64,000 nt of DNA from Clostridium simiarum (GCF_018919175.1 NZ_JAHLQL010000008.1:62001-126000), one strand, 5' to 3'. Shown: positions 34,760 to 43,334, counted from the stretch's first letter. Numbers and translations are program-made. The notes: generated by a model not told the origin, from the letters alone.

Positions 34760-35503
34760 CTAAAAGAAAAATATGTTTTTATCATTACACTCATATATTA
34801 AGTCATAAGATGAGTTTTCAATTGATAAATTAGTGTAAATAAACGGTTTAAGTTCATATTTATTTGTAGTTTCTTCTAAGGACATAGGAAGCATTTCTTC
34901 ATATTTAAACATATCTTCTGATTCATCTTCTTCATCAAAATCAAGGCTATCATCCATGAAAGAAAAATAATTTTTAATAGCTAAACTATCAATCTTTTTA
35001 AGCTTATCTATTTTTTTAACATCTTTTAGTAACTCCACATTTTCTATAATAGCTATATGATCATTTTTCCCTAAGTAAGGAATGAATTTAAAATTGTAAT
35101 TTAAAATATTATCTTTTAGTTGATTTTCTAGATCTCCTTTTAAAAGAATATAGATTTCCCAGCTAGGATCTTCAAGCCACTGTTCTTTAACAATTAAATT
35201 TCCACCTTGTTCTTTTGAGGCATAGCCAACTGAATTATTAAAGGTTTGAATTTTCTTAGGAATATATCCTTGGTGATTTAGTGGAACTATTCCTATTTCT
35301 ATATCTTTAAGTTTTTCATAAAATTCAGGATATATATGATTTTCAGTTTGGTCATTATAGCCTTTTAGCCCTAATATAGACCCTAATATACCTAGTATTG
35401 CTATTTTATGAATATTTCCATAGGTAAAATAAAAATATGTGTTAACATCAGGTTTTTTAAAAAATGCAGTCTTTCCTTTCAATGTAAATTTTAAAGCATC
35501 CAT
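34760..35503 (-). CDS. cas5: Type I-B Cascade subunit Cas5
   Basis: A 247-residue Cas5 with the FTLKGKTAFFKKPDVNT N-terminal strand and KIAILGILGSILGLKGY helix typical of Cas5 of I-B systems, plus an acidic insertion (DSLDFDEEDESEDMF) near residue 190. It caps the crRNA 5' handle. It begins 3 bp after the cas7 stop. Confidence 0.9.
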   Translation of the reverse strand: MDALKFTLKGKTAFFKKPDVNTYFYFTYGNIHKIAILGILGSILGLKGYNDQTENHIYPEFYEKLKDIEIGIVPLNHQGYIPKKIQTFNNSVGYASKEQGGNLIVKEQWLEDPSWEIYILLKGDLENQLKDNILNYNFKFIPYLGKNDHIAIIENVELLKDVKKIDKLKKIDSLAIKNYFSFMDDSLDFDEEDESEDMFKYEEMLPMSLEETTNKYELKPFIYTNLSIENSSYDLIYECNDKNIFFF

Positions 35504-35506
35504 TTC

Positions 35507-36451
35507 CTATACCTCTTCTTTTGTAAATATGTTAAAGTACTTTGCGTTTTCTATATCCTTTTTTATAATTGTTGTGTAGGGATTATAATAAATTTCTATG
35601 GATTTTATTCTCTCTTTTAAATCTTTAAATAAACTTTTGCACTTTATTATTATATTTCCTTTATCATCGCATTTTTCAAATACAACATGTTGAGATAAGT
35701 CTGGTAAATATAAATCTCTATCTGTTTCTACAAACAGGGCAAATTCATTTTCACAACCTATTTTTGCATTTGTTGAAAAAGATGTAGCTGCAACCATGGA
35801 AGCTTCCTTAAAGTTTTTATAGTCTTCTTCAGTGTATCCTTCAGTAACCTCTAACTCCTTAAATCCATCATAGGCCTGAGGATTTATTGTAAATGGATAA
35901 AAATAATGTGCCTCATCACTAACTATTTTTGTTCCTAATGTTGAAGACTTTGCTTCATCATCATCTTCCTTTTTCTTTTTTGGATCTCTAAAAGGGGATA
36001 ATATTTGTTGCTCATCTGCATTTGTATCTGAATATTTATTGAATCCTTGTCCAATTTGAACCGCCCCTGTTATTGATATATTATTTCCCTCTTCTGCAAA
36101 AGTAGCTCCAAAGTTTTTTACATCTATGGCTGAAAATAAGTTTTCTAAAACCTTTTTGCTATCTTTAGTGTTTTTTAAATCTTCACCTTGAAAAATATGT
36201 TCATATCTTTCCTTTAAAGACCTTGGAATAAGCTCAACTTCTCCTTTTTTACCTTCTTGTAATCTCATAGATTTTATATATAAAACCTTTTTACCTTGCT
36301 CGTCCCACATTTTTTTCATAGGATATTTAAATGCCTTATCACTACCAAAAACTTCACCTGAGGAAGTTGTCTTTGGATATCCTGTAAAATCAGCATTCCA
36401 ATTGCTCATTCTTGAAACTATACCTAAAACTCCATAAACTCTACTCTTCAT
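35507..36451 (-). CDS. cas7: Type I-B Cascade backbone Cas7
   Basis: A 314-residue Cas7 of the Csh2/DevR type: SRVYGVLGIVSRMSNWNADF at the N-terminus, SSGEVFGSDKAFKYPMKKMW, and a central GAVQIGQGFNKY. Several copies coat the crRNA. The frame is open to 36481, but AGGAGG lies 9 bases before the ATG at 36451, which I take as start; it then overlaps the end of cas8b by 11 bp. Confidence 0.92.
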   Translation of the reverse strand: MKSRVYGVLGIVSRMSNWNADFTGYPKTTSSGEVFGSDKAFKYPMKKMWDEQGKKVLYIKSMRLQEGKKGEVELIPRSLKERYEHIFQGEDLKNTKDSKKVLENLFSAIDVKNFGATFAEEGNNISITGAVQIGQGFNKYSDTNADEQQILSPFRDPKKKKEDDDEAKSSTLGTKIVSDEAHYFYPFTINPQAYDGFKELEVTEGYTEEDYKNFKEASMVAATSFSTNAKIGCENEFALFVETDRDLYLPDLSQHVVFEKCDDKGNIIIKCKSLFKDLKERIKSIEIYYNPYTTIIKKDIENAKYFNIFTKEEV

Positions 36452-38186
36452 TTTTATTTTCCTCCTTATTTGATTTTTCATATATTAAGCTACTATGAAG
36501 ATATCCTGCCATTATTAAATCCTCATCTATTTTGCTTTCTGGAACATATGAGGACACCATAGCCATAAGATTATCAACACGTTTTCGTCCTCTTGAAATA
36601 GTATAATTATATTTTTTAAACATTCTTCTAAATTCCATTTTTATTCTTTCATCATTCTTAGCATTTATAATAGGATTAGCCAATGAATGAACCTTTTTAG
36701 AAGATTTATTTAATGATATAAAATAATTTGTAAGTTGCCCTACTGCAAAATAATATTCTTTATCATTATCTATTGATGGTGTATCATCTTGAGAAATCTT
36801 ATTTCGTAATGATGATTTAATTTCTACTAATATATCAGCCATATTTTCTTCTCCTCCAAAATATTTTTTTAAAGCAAATCTTAAATTAAACTGTTCTCCT
36901 GCTTTAAATATATATCCATTATTTATAGAGCCTTTTATTAAACTTAAACTACTTTCGTTAAGTACCTTCCATGCGCTGAAATCGTTTCCTTTATAAAACC
37001 AATTAAATAGTGCTCCTCTAGAAAGTAATAAATTTCTTTTTAAATTATTATCATTTATTCTCATATCCTTTGAATCTGTGAAATAATTAGAAGTTAAAAA
37101 CTTACTAAATAATACTTGATTTATTAGCTTTTTAGTTTCATCTAAGGTATTTATTTTTACGTTATAATTAAGTTCGCTTTTATTTAAATCTACATCTACT
37201 ATATTTTTTAGAATTATAGGTTTTATATTAGCTTTATAATTATTTATTGTATCAAAGTCATGTATTTCTACTTCTTTTCCTTTTTTTATTCTTAAATATA
37301 TACCATTAAAATCGGTACTTATTGATTCTTCATCGCTTAGAGCTTTAATTTGTTCATTATCTATATAAATATTTGTTTTTCCCATAGAAACTTGATTTAA
37401 AAGATAGTCAAAAAACTTCTTTTGTAGCAACACTTCATCTAGTGATGTTAAGTAAGGAACTTTAGTTTTTCTAGATTTGTTTTCTAAGTATGGTTTTTTA
37501 GAATTTAAGCCCATATTGTCATTAGGAAGGCCATAGGTTTTTTCACCTATTTTTACATTAAAATCTACACTGTTAAATATATTTGCTATTAAATATTTCT
37601 CATTTTCCTTTTTGTATTCTTCTAAATCATATTTAAAAAAGAACTTTAAATATGATTTATCAGTACTATTTTCATCAACATAGTTTTTGATATTTTCCTT
37701 AATCCAGCTTTTTATATTTTCTATAAGTACTGAGTCAACTTTGCCATACTTATCTTCTATCTCTTTATATAATCTAAGTTTTTCTTTGTCTTTAGAGTAT
37801 TTTATTTCAGGATTTTTTAAGATTTCATAATAAGATTCTATTAACTCATCATTGAGTTTTCCGTTGTTTATATTGTCCTTTTTCACAAAAAAACTAAAAT
37901 AATTATTACTGTGTATTATTTTGTTACCGTCTATTGGTTTATTCATATCTATAAGCTTACTTAAATAGTCAGCATTACAAATAAAATCAAAATGCTCACT
38001 ACTTCTATCAATTTCTTTTGTCTTTTTATTTTGCTTTATCTTCACTAAATCTAATTCCTTAAATGTATCTTCATCTGGAGCTAATATTACATAATCTCCA
38101 TCAGAGGGAATATAGGAATTAGTTATAAAATTTTCTCCATTTTTATCATATATCTTCTTGAAAGTTTTAATTGCATCTTGAAGCAT
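36441..38186 (-). CDS. cas8b: Type I-B large subunit Cas8b
   Basis: A 581-residue Cas8b/Csh1-type protein that recognises the PAM and recruits Cas3. Recognisable sequences: YGLPNDNMGLNSKKPYLENK followed by KVPYLTSLDEVLLQKKFFDY (about 245-285), and AVGQLTNYFISLNKS near 490. No zinc ribbon is obvious. Place between cas6 and cas7 is canonical. The C-terminal half probably includes the Cas11-like small subunit, as in other I-B systems. Confidence 0.9.
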   Translation of the reverse strand: MLQDAIKTFKKIYDKNGENFITNSYIPSDGDYVILAPDEDTFKELDLVKIKQNKKTKEIDRSSEHFDFICNADYLSKLIDMNKPIDGNKIIHSNNYFSFFVKKDNINNGKLNDELIESYYEILKNPEIKYSKDKEKLRLYKEIEDKYGKVDSVLIENIKSWIKENIKNYVDENSTDKSYLKFFFKYDLEEYKKENEKYLIANIFNSVDFNVKIGEKTYGLPNDNMGLNSKKPYLENKSRKTKVPYLTSLDEVLLQKKFFDYLLNQVSMGKTNIYIDNEQIKALSDEESISTDFNGIYLRIKKGKEVEIHDFDTINNYKANIKPIILKNIVDVDLNKSELNYNVKINTLDETKKLINQVLFSKFLTSNYFTDSKDMRINDNNLKRNLLLSRGALFNWFYKGNDFSAWKVLNESSLSLIKGSINNGYIFKAGEQFNLRFALKKYFGGEENMADILVEIKSSLRNKISQDDTPSIDNDKEYYFAVGQLTNYFISLNKSSKKVHSLANPIINAKNDERIKMEFRRMFKKYNYTISRGRKRVDNLMAMVSSYVPESKIDEDLIMAGYLHSSLIYEKSNKEENKNEE

Positions 38187-38198
38187 TCACTCACCCCC

Positions 38199-38891
38199 TT
38201 ACATCCATTTGTAATTCAAGAATCCCATACCCCTTGGACACATTTCACCAAGGCCAGCACCTAATGCTAAATACGCAATGTTCTGTGATATTTCATCATC
38301 AGATATATTTAATGTGATTTTGTCACCTAATAAGGTTATATTTTTGTACTTTATTCCAATAGGTTTTTTGTTATCAAACCTTATAAAATTATATAGTGGA
38401 AAATTTTCATTAATTTTTTCATCAAAGAATTGATTATATTTCTTTATAAGATTTTCTTTTATTCTTTTTTCATATTGATCCAGTGATAAGTTTCCTTTCC
38501 AATATCCTTTATCTGTCTTTATAATTATTGGTGTTATTGAGTAAAGAGTTGAAATGTGTTTTTTAGGAATAACTTTTATTTCAACAGTTAATGCTTTGAT
38601 AATTGATGTATACATATTAACCAATTGAGTTTTAAAATTTCTTAGGATTTTCTCGTCAATAGTTCTTATTTTTACTGAGTATATGTTTCCTGCTTTGTAT
38701 ATTTTGTCTTCTTCAAGTTTGTATGGCAATGAAAAAGTATAATATTTATACCTATTTTCATTATGTAAAGCTAATAATTCTGTATCCTTACATAATGATT
38801 TGTCAATTAATTCTGATAATTCTTCGTAAGCTTGATCTAGCGGTAAGTCTTTAATAAGAAATATTTTTAATGTTAATTCATAAACTTTCAT
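38199..38891 (-). CDS. cas6: Cas6 endoribonuclease of the type I-B operon
   Basis: A 230-residue Cas6 with the glycine loop ALGAGLGEMCPRGMGFLNYK at the C-terminus and ITPIIIKTDKGYW in the middle. It processes pre-crRNA, leaving an 8-nt handle that should be AUUUAAAU from these repeats. GGAGGTG lies 5 bases before the ATG. It is the first gene of the cas operon; its upstream region contains two pseudo-repeats and a self-matching pseudo-spacer. Confidence 0.92.
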   Translation of the reverse strand: MKVYELTLKIFLIKDLPLDQAYEELSELIDKSLCKDTELLALHNENRYKYYTFSLPYKLEEDKIYKAGNIYSVKIRTIDEKILRNFKTQLVNMYTSIIKALTVEIKVIPKKHISTLYSITPIIIKTDKGYWKGNLSLDQYEKRIKENLIKKYNQFFDEKINENFPLYNFIRFDNKKPIGIKYKNITLLGDKITLNISDDEISQNIAYLALGAGLGEMCPRGMGFLNYKWM

Positions 38892-38909
38892 TAATTCACC
38901 TCCATTATT

Positions 38910-38933
38910 ATAAATTTTAATATTTACTACTGG
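38910..38933 (-). promoter_or_regulatory. Candidate self-target (CCA plus protospacer) in the cas6 upstream region
   Basis: On the minus strand CCA (38933-38931) is followed by 21 nt (38930-38910) that match the first 21 nt of the adjacent pseudo-spacer at 19 positions, including AATATTAAAATTTAT without a gap. The mismatches are at position 3 (a possible G-T wobble on the target strand) and position 6, a position flipped out in Cascade. A TATAAT-like hexamer (38912-38907) overlaps the end, just before the cas6 ribosome site. Confidence 0.6.
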
Positions 38934-38941
38934 TATTAACT

Positions 38942-39027
38942 GTTCTACAACATTAAATGTTACGGTTCATAAATACATAAATTTTAATATTAACCACATT
39001 TAAATGCATCCACATGCTATGACTAGA
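38942..39027 (-). ncRNA. crRNA-like regulatory RNA (CreR/CreA-like): pseudo-repeat, pseudo-spacer, pseudo-repeat
   Basis: Pseudo-repeat 1 (39027-38998) ends GGATGCATTTAAAT: the 8-nt handle is intact and the repeat stem ACAT/ATGT has become GCAT/ATGC, a compensatory change. Pseudo-repeat 2 (38971-38942) keeps GAACC-TAACAT and the ACAT/ATGT stem but has lost the handle. Between them lies a 26-nt pseudo-spacer (38997-38972), shorter than normal spacers, matching the cas6 upstream site. Known crRNA-like RNAs of this kind, CreA and CreR, guide Cascade to repress a toxin gene or the cas promoter itself. Processing and function here are inferred. Confidence 0.62.
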
Positions 39028-39056
39028 TTATAATACATATTATTGTAAGAAATCAA
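39027..39056 (-). promoter_or_regulatory. Promoter of the crRNA-like RNA
   Basis: On the minus strand TTGATT, an 18-base spacer and a perfect TATAAT (39032-39027). Transcription would begin near 39020, just before the hairpin of pseudo-repeat 1, and could continue into the cas operon. Confidence 0.6.
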
Positions 39057-39160
39057 TGATTTTCCTAAAATTATAATTATTTCTACATAATTTACATTTA
39101 TTTCACAGTTTCTCTACAAAAATAAAACTATTTTATATAGCTTAAATTTTGTTATAAATA
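39057..39160. other. AT-rich intergenic spacer
   Basis: No gene or repeat recognised here; it separates the cas operon regulatory region from the terminator and arrays to the right. Confidence 0.4.
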
Positions 39161-39163
39161 TAA

Positions 39164-39210
39164 ATACCTCTTAAAGCTTTTGAAATTAAAAGCTTTAAGA
39201 GGTGCTTTTT
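39164..39210. terminator. Strong bidirectional hairpin terminator
   Basis: CCTCTTAAAGCTTTT and AAAAGCTTTAAGAGG pair over a short loop, followed by TGCTTTTT. It insulates the cas operon from the array cluster. Confidence 0.8.
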
Positions 39211-39245
39211 CTAGATTTTTAAGGTTCAACTATGGATTCACATTG

Positions 39246-39337
39246 ATTTTGATAGGATAGTGAAACTCCTCCTATCTTTATCGAAGAGGTACTCGAAGGG
39301 TAAGGGACTCACACAAGATTTTAAATCTTGGTTCTCT
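39246..39337 (-). terminator. Trailer element before a solitary repeat
   Basis: Trailer with AAGATTTTAAATCTTG-type hairpin and an ACCTCTTC/AGGAGTTTC terminator stem. Confidence 0.65.
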
Positions 39338-39367
39338 GCTTAAATACATCTCATGTTAGGGTTCAAC
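39338..39367 (-). CRISPR. Solitary CRISPR repeat
   Basis: One full repeat (GC edge, CTCATGTTAGGG variant) flanked on both sides by trailer sequence, without spacers. It looks like the remains of a deleted array stacked against array F. Confidence 0.85.
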
Positions 39368-39388
39368 TATAGATTTAGTAATTGATTT

Positions 39389-39466
39389 TTAATAGGGAAA
39401 TGAAACTCCTTCTCTTTTCATCGAAGGAGTAAGCGATTCACACCAAATCATAGATTTGGATTCTCT
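39389..39466 (-). terminator. Trailer terminator of array F
   Basis: CCAAATC/GATTTGG hairpin and, on the minus strand, ACTCCTTC/GAAGGAGT followed by TTCATTTC. Confidence 0.7.
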
Positions 39467-39896
39467 GCTTAAATACATCATATGTTAGGGTTCAACGGAA
39501 TAATGTATGGTATCAAGTAGGCAGAGCTTATGCATTTAAATACATCATATGTTAAGGTTCAACATTCTTTACAAGTTCAGTAATTAATTCTCTATTTCTT
39601 ATTTAAATACATCCTATGTTAAGGTTCAACAGTGAATAATTGGGTAAAATCGGTAGAAGACTCATATTTAAATACATCCTATGTTAAGGTTCAACAGAGT
39701 TGTAAATCTAAAAGAGTATCTAAATAGTACCAATTTAAATACATCCTATGTTAAGGTTCAACGTTCATTAAATAATTCACCAGTTGTATTATATATATCA
39801 TTTAAATACATCCTATGTTAAGGTTCAACTTAGAGAAGGAAAATTTGAAGAAGTAGAATTTTTGTTATTTAAATACATCCTATGTTAAGGTTCAAC
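39467..39896 (-). CRISPR. CRISPR array F, 7 repeats
   Basis: Repeats at 39467, 39534, 39601, 39666, 39733, 39800 and 39867; six spacers of 35-37 bp. The three distal repeats carry CATATG, the four leader-proximal ones CCTATG, so the variant block changes once inside the array. Confidence 0.97.
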
Positions 39897-40076
39897 CACT
39901 GCAGTTAAGCCATTCCTTATTTTCATTATAGCCTTTAAAGTATTGAAAATAAAGGGTTTGTTTAAAATTTTTCCAACCGATTTGTGCTTTTAGAAAATTT
40001 CATAGAAGATACAGTTTAAATCCTGTAGCATCAATGGTTTAAAGCGGTTTTCATTTAAGGGGAGGTTGGAAAAATA
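39897..40076 (-). promoter_or_regulatory. Leader of array F
   Basis: CACTGCAGTTAAGCC beside the repeat, minus-strand TATAAT at 39925-39930, and the distal element ending GGTTGGAAAAAT. This leader has TTTAAAGTATTG instead of TTTAACCTGTTG in the -35 region. Confidence 0.85.
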
Positions 40077-40201
40077 TGATACTAAATTGAAGGTTTTTAG
40101 AATGATATTCTAGTAGGAGGCTTTGGTTATTAGGAATTGATGAGATTAGTGAAATTGGAAGGGGAGGGGAGATTGAGAGTTTTTTCAATTATTTTGGCAG
40201 A

Positions 40202-40362
40202 GCTAAATACATCATATGTTAAAGTTCAACGGACTTTATTAGAAATATTAAAATTTGTTCAAGGCAATTTAAATACATCATATGTTGAGGTTTAACTAAA
40301 TGGATGGGCGGTATTGTTCCGTATGGATATACATTTAAATACATCCTATGTTAGGGTTCAAT
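40202..40362 (-). CRISPR. Leaderless degenerate array G, 3 repeats
   Basis: Repeats at 40202 (29 nt, AAAGTTCAAC), 40267 (TGAGGTTTAAC) and 40333 (GGTTCAAT), each with a point change, two spacers of 36 bp. The right end runs directly into the trailer of the next array instead of a leader, so it is a relic without its own promoter. Confidence 0.9.
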
Positions 40363-40374
40363 TTATAGATTCAT

Positions 40375-40462
40375 CAATAGATTTTTAATAAGAAAATGAA
40401 ACTCCTTCTCTCTTTGGCGAAGGAGTAAGCGATTCACACCAAATCGCAGATTTGGGTTCTCT
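40375..40462 (-). terminator. Trailer terminator of array H
   Basis: CCAAATC/GATTTGG hairpin and ACTCCTTC/GAAGGAGT stem on the minus strand, then TTCATTTT. Confidence 0.72.
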
Positions 40463-40885
40463 GCTTAAATACATCTCATGTTAAGATTCAACATAGAGAA
40501 CTGGCTATACAGCCTGAAATAACATCTAATTTAAATACATCCTATGTTAGGGTTCAACTATAAAGAATATATAAATAAAAAACTTGGTAAAGTATTTAAA
40601 TACATCATATGTTAAGGTTCAACAGAGCAAAATGGAAAAGCTATAGATCCTTGGGTAAAATTTAAATACATCATATGTTAAGGTTCAACAAAACTTCTTT
40701 AGTAGTTTTATAGGTTGGGGGGCATTTAAATACATCATATGTTAAGGTTCAACGTGGTAATAGTGATGATATGGATAAAATGTCTAAAGATTTAAATACA
40801 TCATATGTTAAGGTTCAACAAAAAAGGGGTTGTTTTAAATGGCAAAAACGTTAAGATTTAAATACATCATATGTTAAGGTTCAAC
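40463..40885 (-). CRISPR. CRISPR array H, 7 repeats
   Basis: Repeats at 40463, 40529, 40594, 40660, 40724, 40790 and 40856; six spacers of 34-37 bp. Distal to proximal, the variable bases change from CTC to CCT to CAT; the five leader-proximal repeats are identical. Confidence 0.97.
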
Positions 40886-41064
40886 CACTGTAGTTAAGCC
40901 ATTCTTTAATTTTATTATATCCTTTAACCTGTTGAAAATAAAGGGTTTGTTTAAAATTTTTCCAACCGATTTGTGCTTTTAGAAAATTTGATAGAAGACA
41001 CAGTTTAAATCCTGTAGTATCAATGGTTTAAAGCGGTTTTTGTTTAAGGGGAGGTTGGAAAAAT
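40886..41064 (-). promoter_or_regulatory. Leader of array H
   Basis: CACTGTAGTTAAGCC beside the repeat, minus-strand TATAAT at 40914-40919, and the distal element ending GGTTGGAAAAAT. Confidence 0.85.
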
Positions 41065-41315
41065 ATAATATTAAGTGAAGAATAATGGGTTCTTAGAATT
41101 GAGATTCTTAATAAGAGGATCTCTATGTACATTAAATTTTATGATTAAGTTTTAAGATAAAAATAAATTTTTTATAGATGATGTATATGCAGGATTGAAA
41201 GTTTTACTTCACCGTAGAGGAGCTTTTACTTACTACCTTGGATCAGTAAGTGATTGGGTTATCTGCCTTTGTTCTAAGGATTGTTTATATTAACATGATT
41301 ATATCAAATTATAGA
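41065..41315. other. Inter-array region, no gene
   Basis: Contains scraps resembling the toxin-module flank (GTTCTAAGGATTG and a TGATATAAT-type minus-strand promoter near 41298-41303), suggesting an eroded third copy of that module. No open frame supported. Confidence 0.35.
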
Positions 41316-41409
41316 TTTATCCTTTATTACACAGCAAGGTTATTGCCTTTCGAACTTCATTTTTATGGAACCCATCATCATCTATTCAAGAATGATGATC
41401 AGAAGAATA
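41316..41409 (-). pseudogene. metG: metG fragment
   Basis: About 94 bp closely match the minus-strand metG sequence at about 48939-49026 (shared ACAGCAAGG-TATTGCCT and ATCATCATCT blocks), with scattered differences and a small insertion. It is an internal piece of methionyl-tRNA synthetase without start or end. Confidence 0.7.
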
Positions 41410-41515
41410 AATTATAGAATTATCATAAAGCCTGTGTTATAATTTTTGAGTACAATTTAATAGTTGAATGTGGGCTACTGGTATCATTCATCCCTTTTGA
41501 AGGGAGGTGATACAT

Positions 41516-41617
41516 TTGAGTAATGACATTTTGATGTTACTATTTACTGGTGGATTATTTTTAATTGCACTATTAACATTTGTAGTGTTACTTATAGATA
41601 AAATATCAAAAAAATAG
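41516..41617 (+). CDS. Putative holin-like type I toxin (TxpA/BsrG-like)
   Basis: A 33-residue peptide starting at TTG, 6 bases after GGGAGGTG: a short polar head, LLFTGGLFLIALLTFVVLL as one membrane helix, and a basic IDKISKK tail. This is the pattern of the Firmicutes holin-like toxins (TxpA, BsrG, YonT), which are paired with antisense RNAs. A bidirectional terminator overlaps the stop codon and a minus-strand extended -10 lies at 41816-41821. It is encoded between CRISPR arrays H and I. Confidence 0.75.
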   Translation: MSNDILMLLFTGGLFLIALLTFVVLLIDKISKK

Positions 41618-41821
41618 TAGCCCCTACCGCAATTGGTTGCTACTATTTTTAAATGAAGAAATTCTAGTGATACCAGTTGCCTAAATAACTGGAATTGTAT
41701 ACTATAGGGTGCTACCAACACCCTATTTTTATTTTCTGCATTTCTTACTAGAATTATTATAAACTTTTTTAGAATTATGAACTCCTGAGCTTGGCTGTGA
41801 AGTTTCCTTAATATTATTATA
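41600..41821 (-). ncRNA. Putative antisense RNA to the holin-like toxin
   Basis: A minus-strand extended -10, TGATATAAT (41816-41821), would start an RNA of about 210 nt ending at the terminator inside the toxin 3' end, the convergent layout and length range of B. subtilis RatA. Predicted only. Confidence 0.5.
41608..41652. terminator. Bidirectional terminator of the toxin mRNA and its antisense RNA
   Basis: AATAGTAGC and GCTACTATT pair around a 15-base loop; T-runs follow on both strands, so it can end both convergent transcripts. Confidence 0.75.
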
Positions 41822-41993
41822 TCAAAATTTATATAATAATAAACACATATTTTTATATAAATTTAGGTAATTATAGTATTTAGAATACTATAACTACTCT
41901 TAAAGCTAGTAATATTAGTAGTTCTAAAGAAAACCTAAGTCACTTGTCTAGGATTCAACGTATATAATCCAGCCAATCTATAATTTTTCAAGT

Positions 41994-42677
41994 ATTTAAA
42001 TACATCATATGTTAAGGTTCAACAGAAAGTAAATTAGATAAAAGTTTAGTTGTTAATTATTTAAATACATCTTATGTTAAGGTTCAATAGCCAAAATATT
42101 CTCAAGAAGATTATTATAGAGGTTATTTAAATACATCTTATGTTAAGGTTCAATGATAGTTTCAATAGAAATGCAAATCCCTTAAACGTATTTAAATACA
42201 TCTTATGTTAAGGTTCAATACTGCCAACCCTGGAGTAACAGCAAGAAGTCATTAATTTAAATACATCTTATGTTAAGGTTCAATGTAATAGAATATTATA
42301 CTTCCAAAGGTTTTAAGTAATTTAAATACATCTTATGTTAAGGTTCAATTAAGAAAGACAAAGAGAGATCTATTAGCTGCTTAAATTTAAATACATCTTA
42401 TGTTAAGGTTCAATTCAAGCGTAGCCATTCCGTCTCTTTCGATCATTTTAATTTAAATACATCTTATGTTAAGGTTCAACACTATGACGTAGCTGCCAAT
42501 AGATTAAAGATACTTGCATTTAAATACATCCTATGTTAAGGTTCAACACAGCAATTAACGTTTGTTGTGGCATGGAAATATATTTAAATACATCCTATGT
42601 TAAGGTTCAACGCAACTTAAGAATTGGAATCCACTTACTGAAGAACTATTTAAATACATCCTATGTTAAGGTTCAAC
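41994..42677 (-). CRISPR. CRISPR array I, 11 repeats plus a truncated one
   Basis: Full repeats at 41994, 42059, 42125, 42190, 42255, 42320, 42385, 42451, 42518, 42582 and 42648; ten spacers of 35-37 bp. A truncated repeat (GGATTCAAC ending at 41959) and a further 34-bp spacer lie to the left. Six repeats (42059-42414) end in CAAT instead of CAAC. No trailer hairpin: the array ends in the toxin-module flank. Confidence 0.96.
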
Positions 42678-42856
42678 CACTGCAGTTAAGCCATTCTCTA
42701 ATTTCATTATATCCTTTAACCTATTGAAGATAAAGGGTTTGTTTAAAATTTTTCCAACCGATTTGTGTTTTTTCAAAAGTTGATAAAAAACACCCTTTAA
42801 ACCTTGGGATTTAAATGGTTTAAAGCAGTTTTTGTTTAAGGGGAGGTTGGAAAAAA
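42678..42856 (-). promoter_or_regulatory. Leader of array I
   Basis: CACTGCAGTTAAGCC beside the repeat, minus-strand TATAAT at 42706-42711, and the distal element ending GGTTGGAAAAAA. Confidence 0.85.
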
Positions 42857-43334
42857 TAATGTTAGATTGAAGGTTTTTAGAATGATGTTTTAGTAGGAGG
42901 GGTTGGCTATTAGAAGTTAAAAAGATTAGGAAGCTAGAAGGGGAGGGTGAGACTTTTTCGATTACTTTGGCAGGAGCTGAATAGATTTATTAATTTTGAT
43001 TAGAAAATGAAACTCCTTCTCTCTTTATGGAAGGAGTACTCGAAGAGTAAGTGACTCAACTCTATTATCGGTCGCCCTTAATGGTGGTGAAACACCATTT
43101 AAATACATCTAATTTGTCAGGAGCTAAATATATTCAATATTACTCATTAATTTTGATAAGAAAATGAAATTCCTTATATAAAAGAAAAGGCTTATTAACA
43201 TTCACTGTTGGGTAGAAATTCCATTTGCGAAGTCATAGATTTTAAATAGTGCGTATGATATAATACCCAAGTATAATTTGTTAACCGTAGATGGATGGCT
43301 GCGGGGGTTTTGAATATTTTATCCTCCTGGGCTA
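42857..43334. other. Inter-array linker with two truncated trailers
   Basis: Linker, a truncated trailer with its terminator stem (42997-43057), the GCCCTTAATGGTGGTGAAAC block joined to half a repeat (about 43071-43110), a second truncated trailer (about 43155-43185), then the promoter region of toxin-like copy 2 (TATAAT about 43258-43263). Confidence 0.5.

Noticed and set aside
38942..39027. Reading the pseudo-repeats as simply an eroded ordinary array
   Set aside because: The compensatory stem change, intact handle in only one repeat, dedicated promoter and aligned match to the cas6 upstream site are not expected of random decay. Kept as an alternative in the finding.
41516..41617. Treating the small toxin as a CreT RNA
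   Set aside because: CreT acts as RNA with rare-codon or similar features. Here there is a clear membrane-peptide frame with strong ribosome site and antisense promoter, which fits a type I toxin.
42533..42727. Plus-strand open frame across array I
   Set aside because: It only reflects repeat periodicity (LNTSYVKVQ-type repeats come from the CRISPR repeat); no ribosome site and no codon bias.
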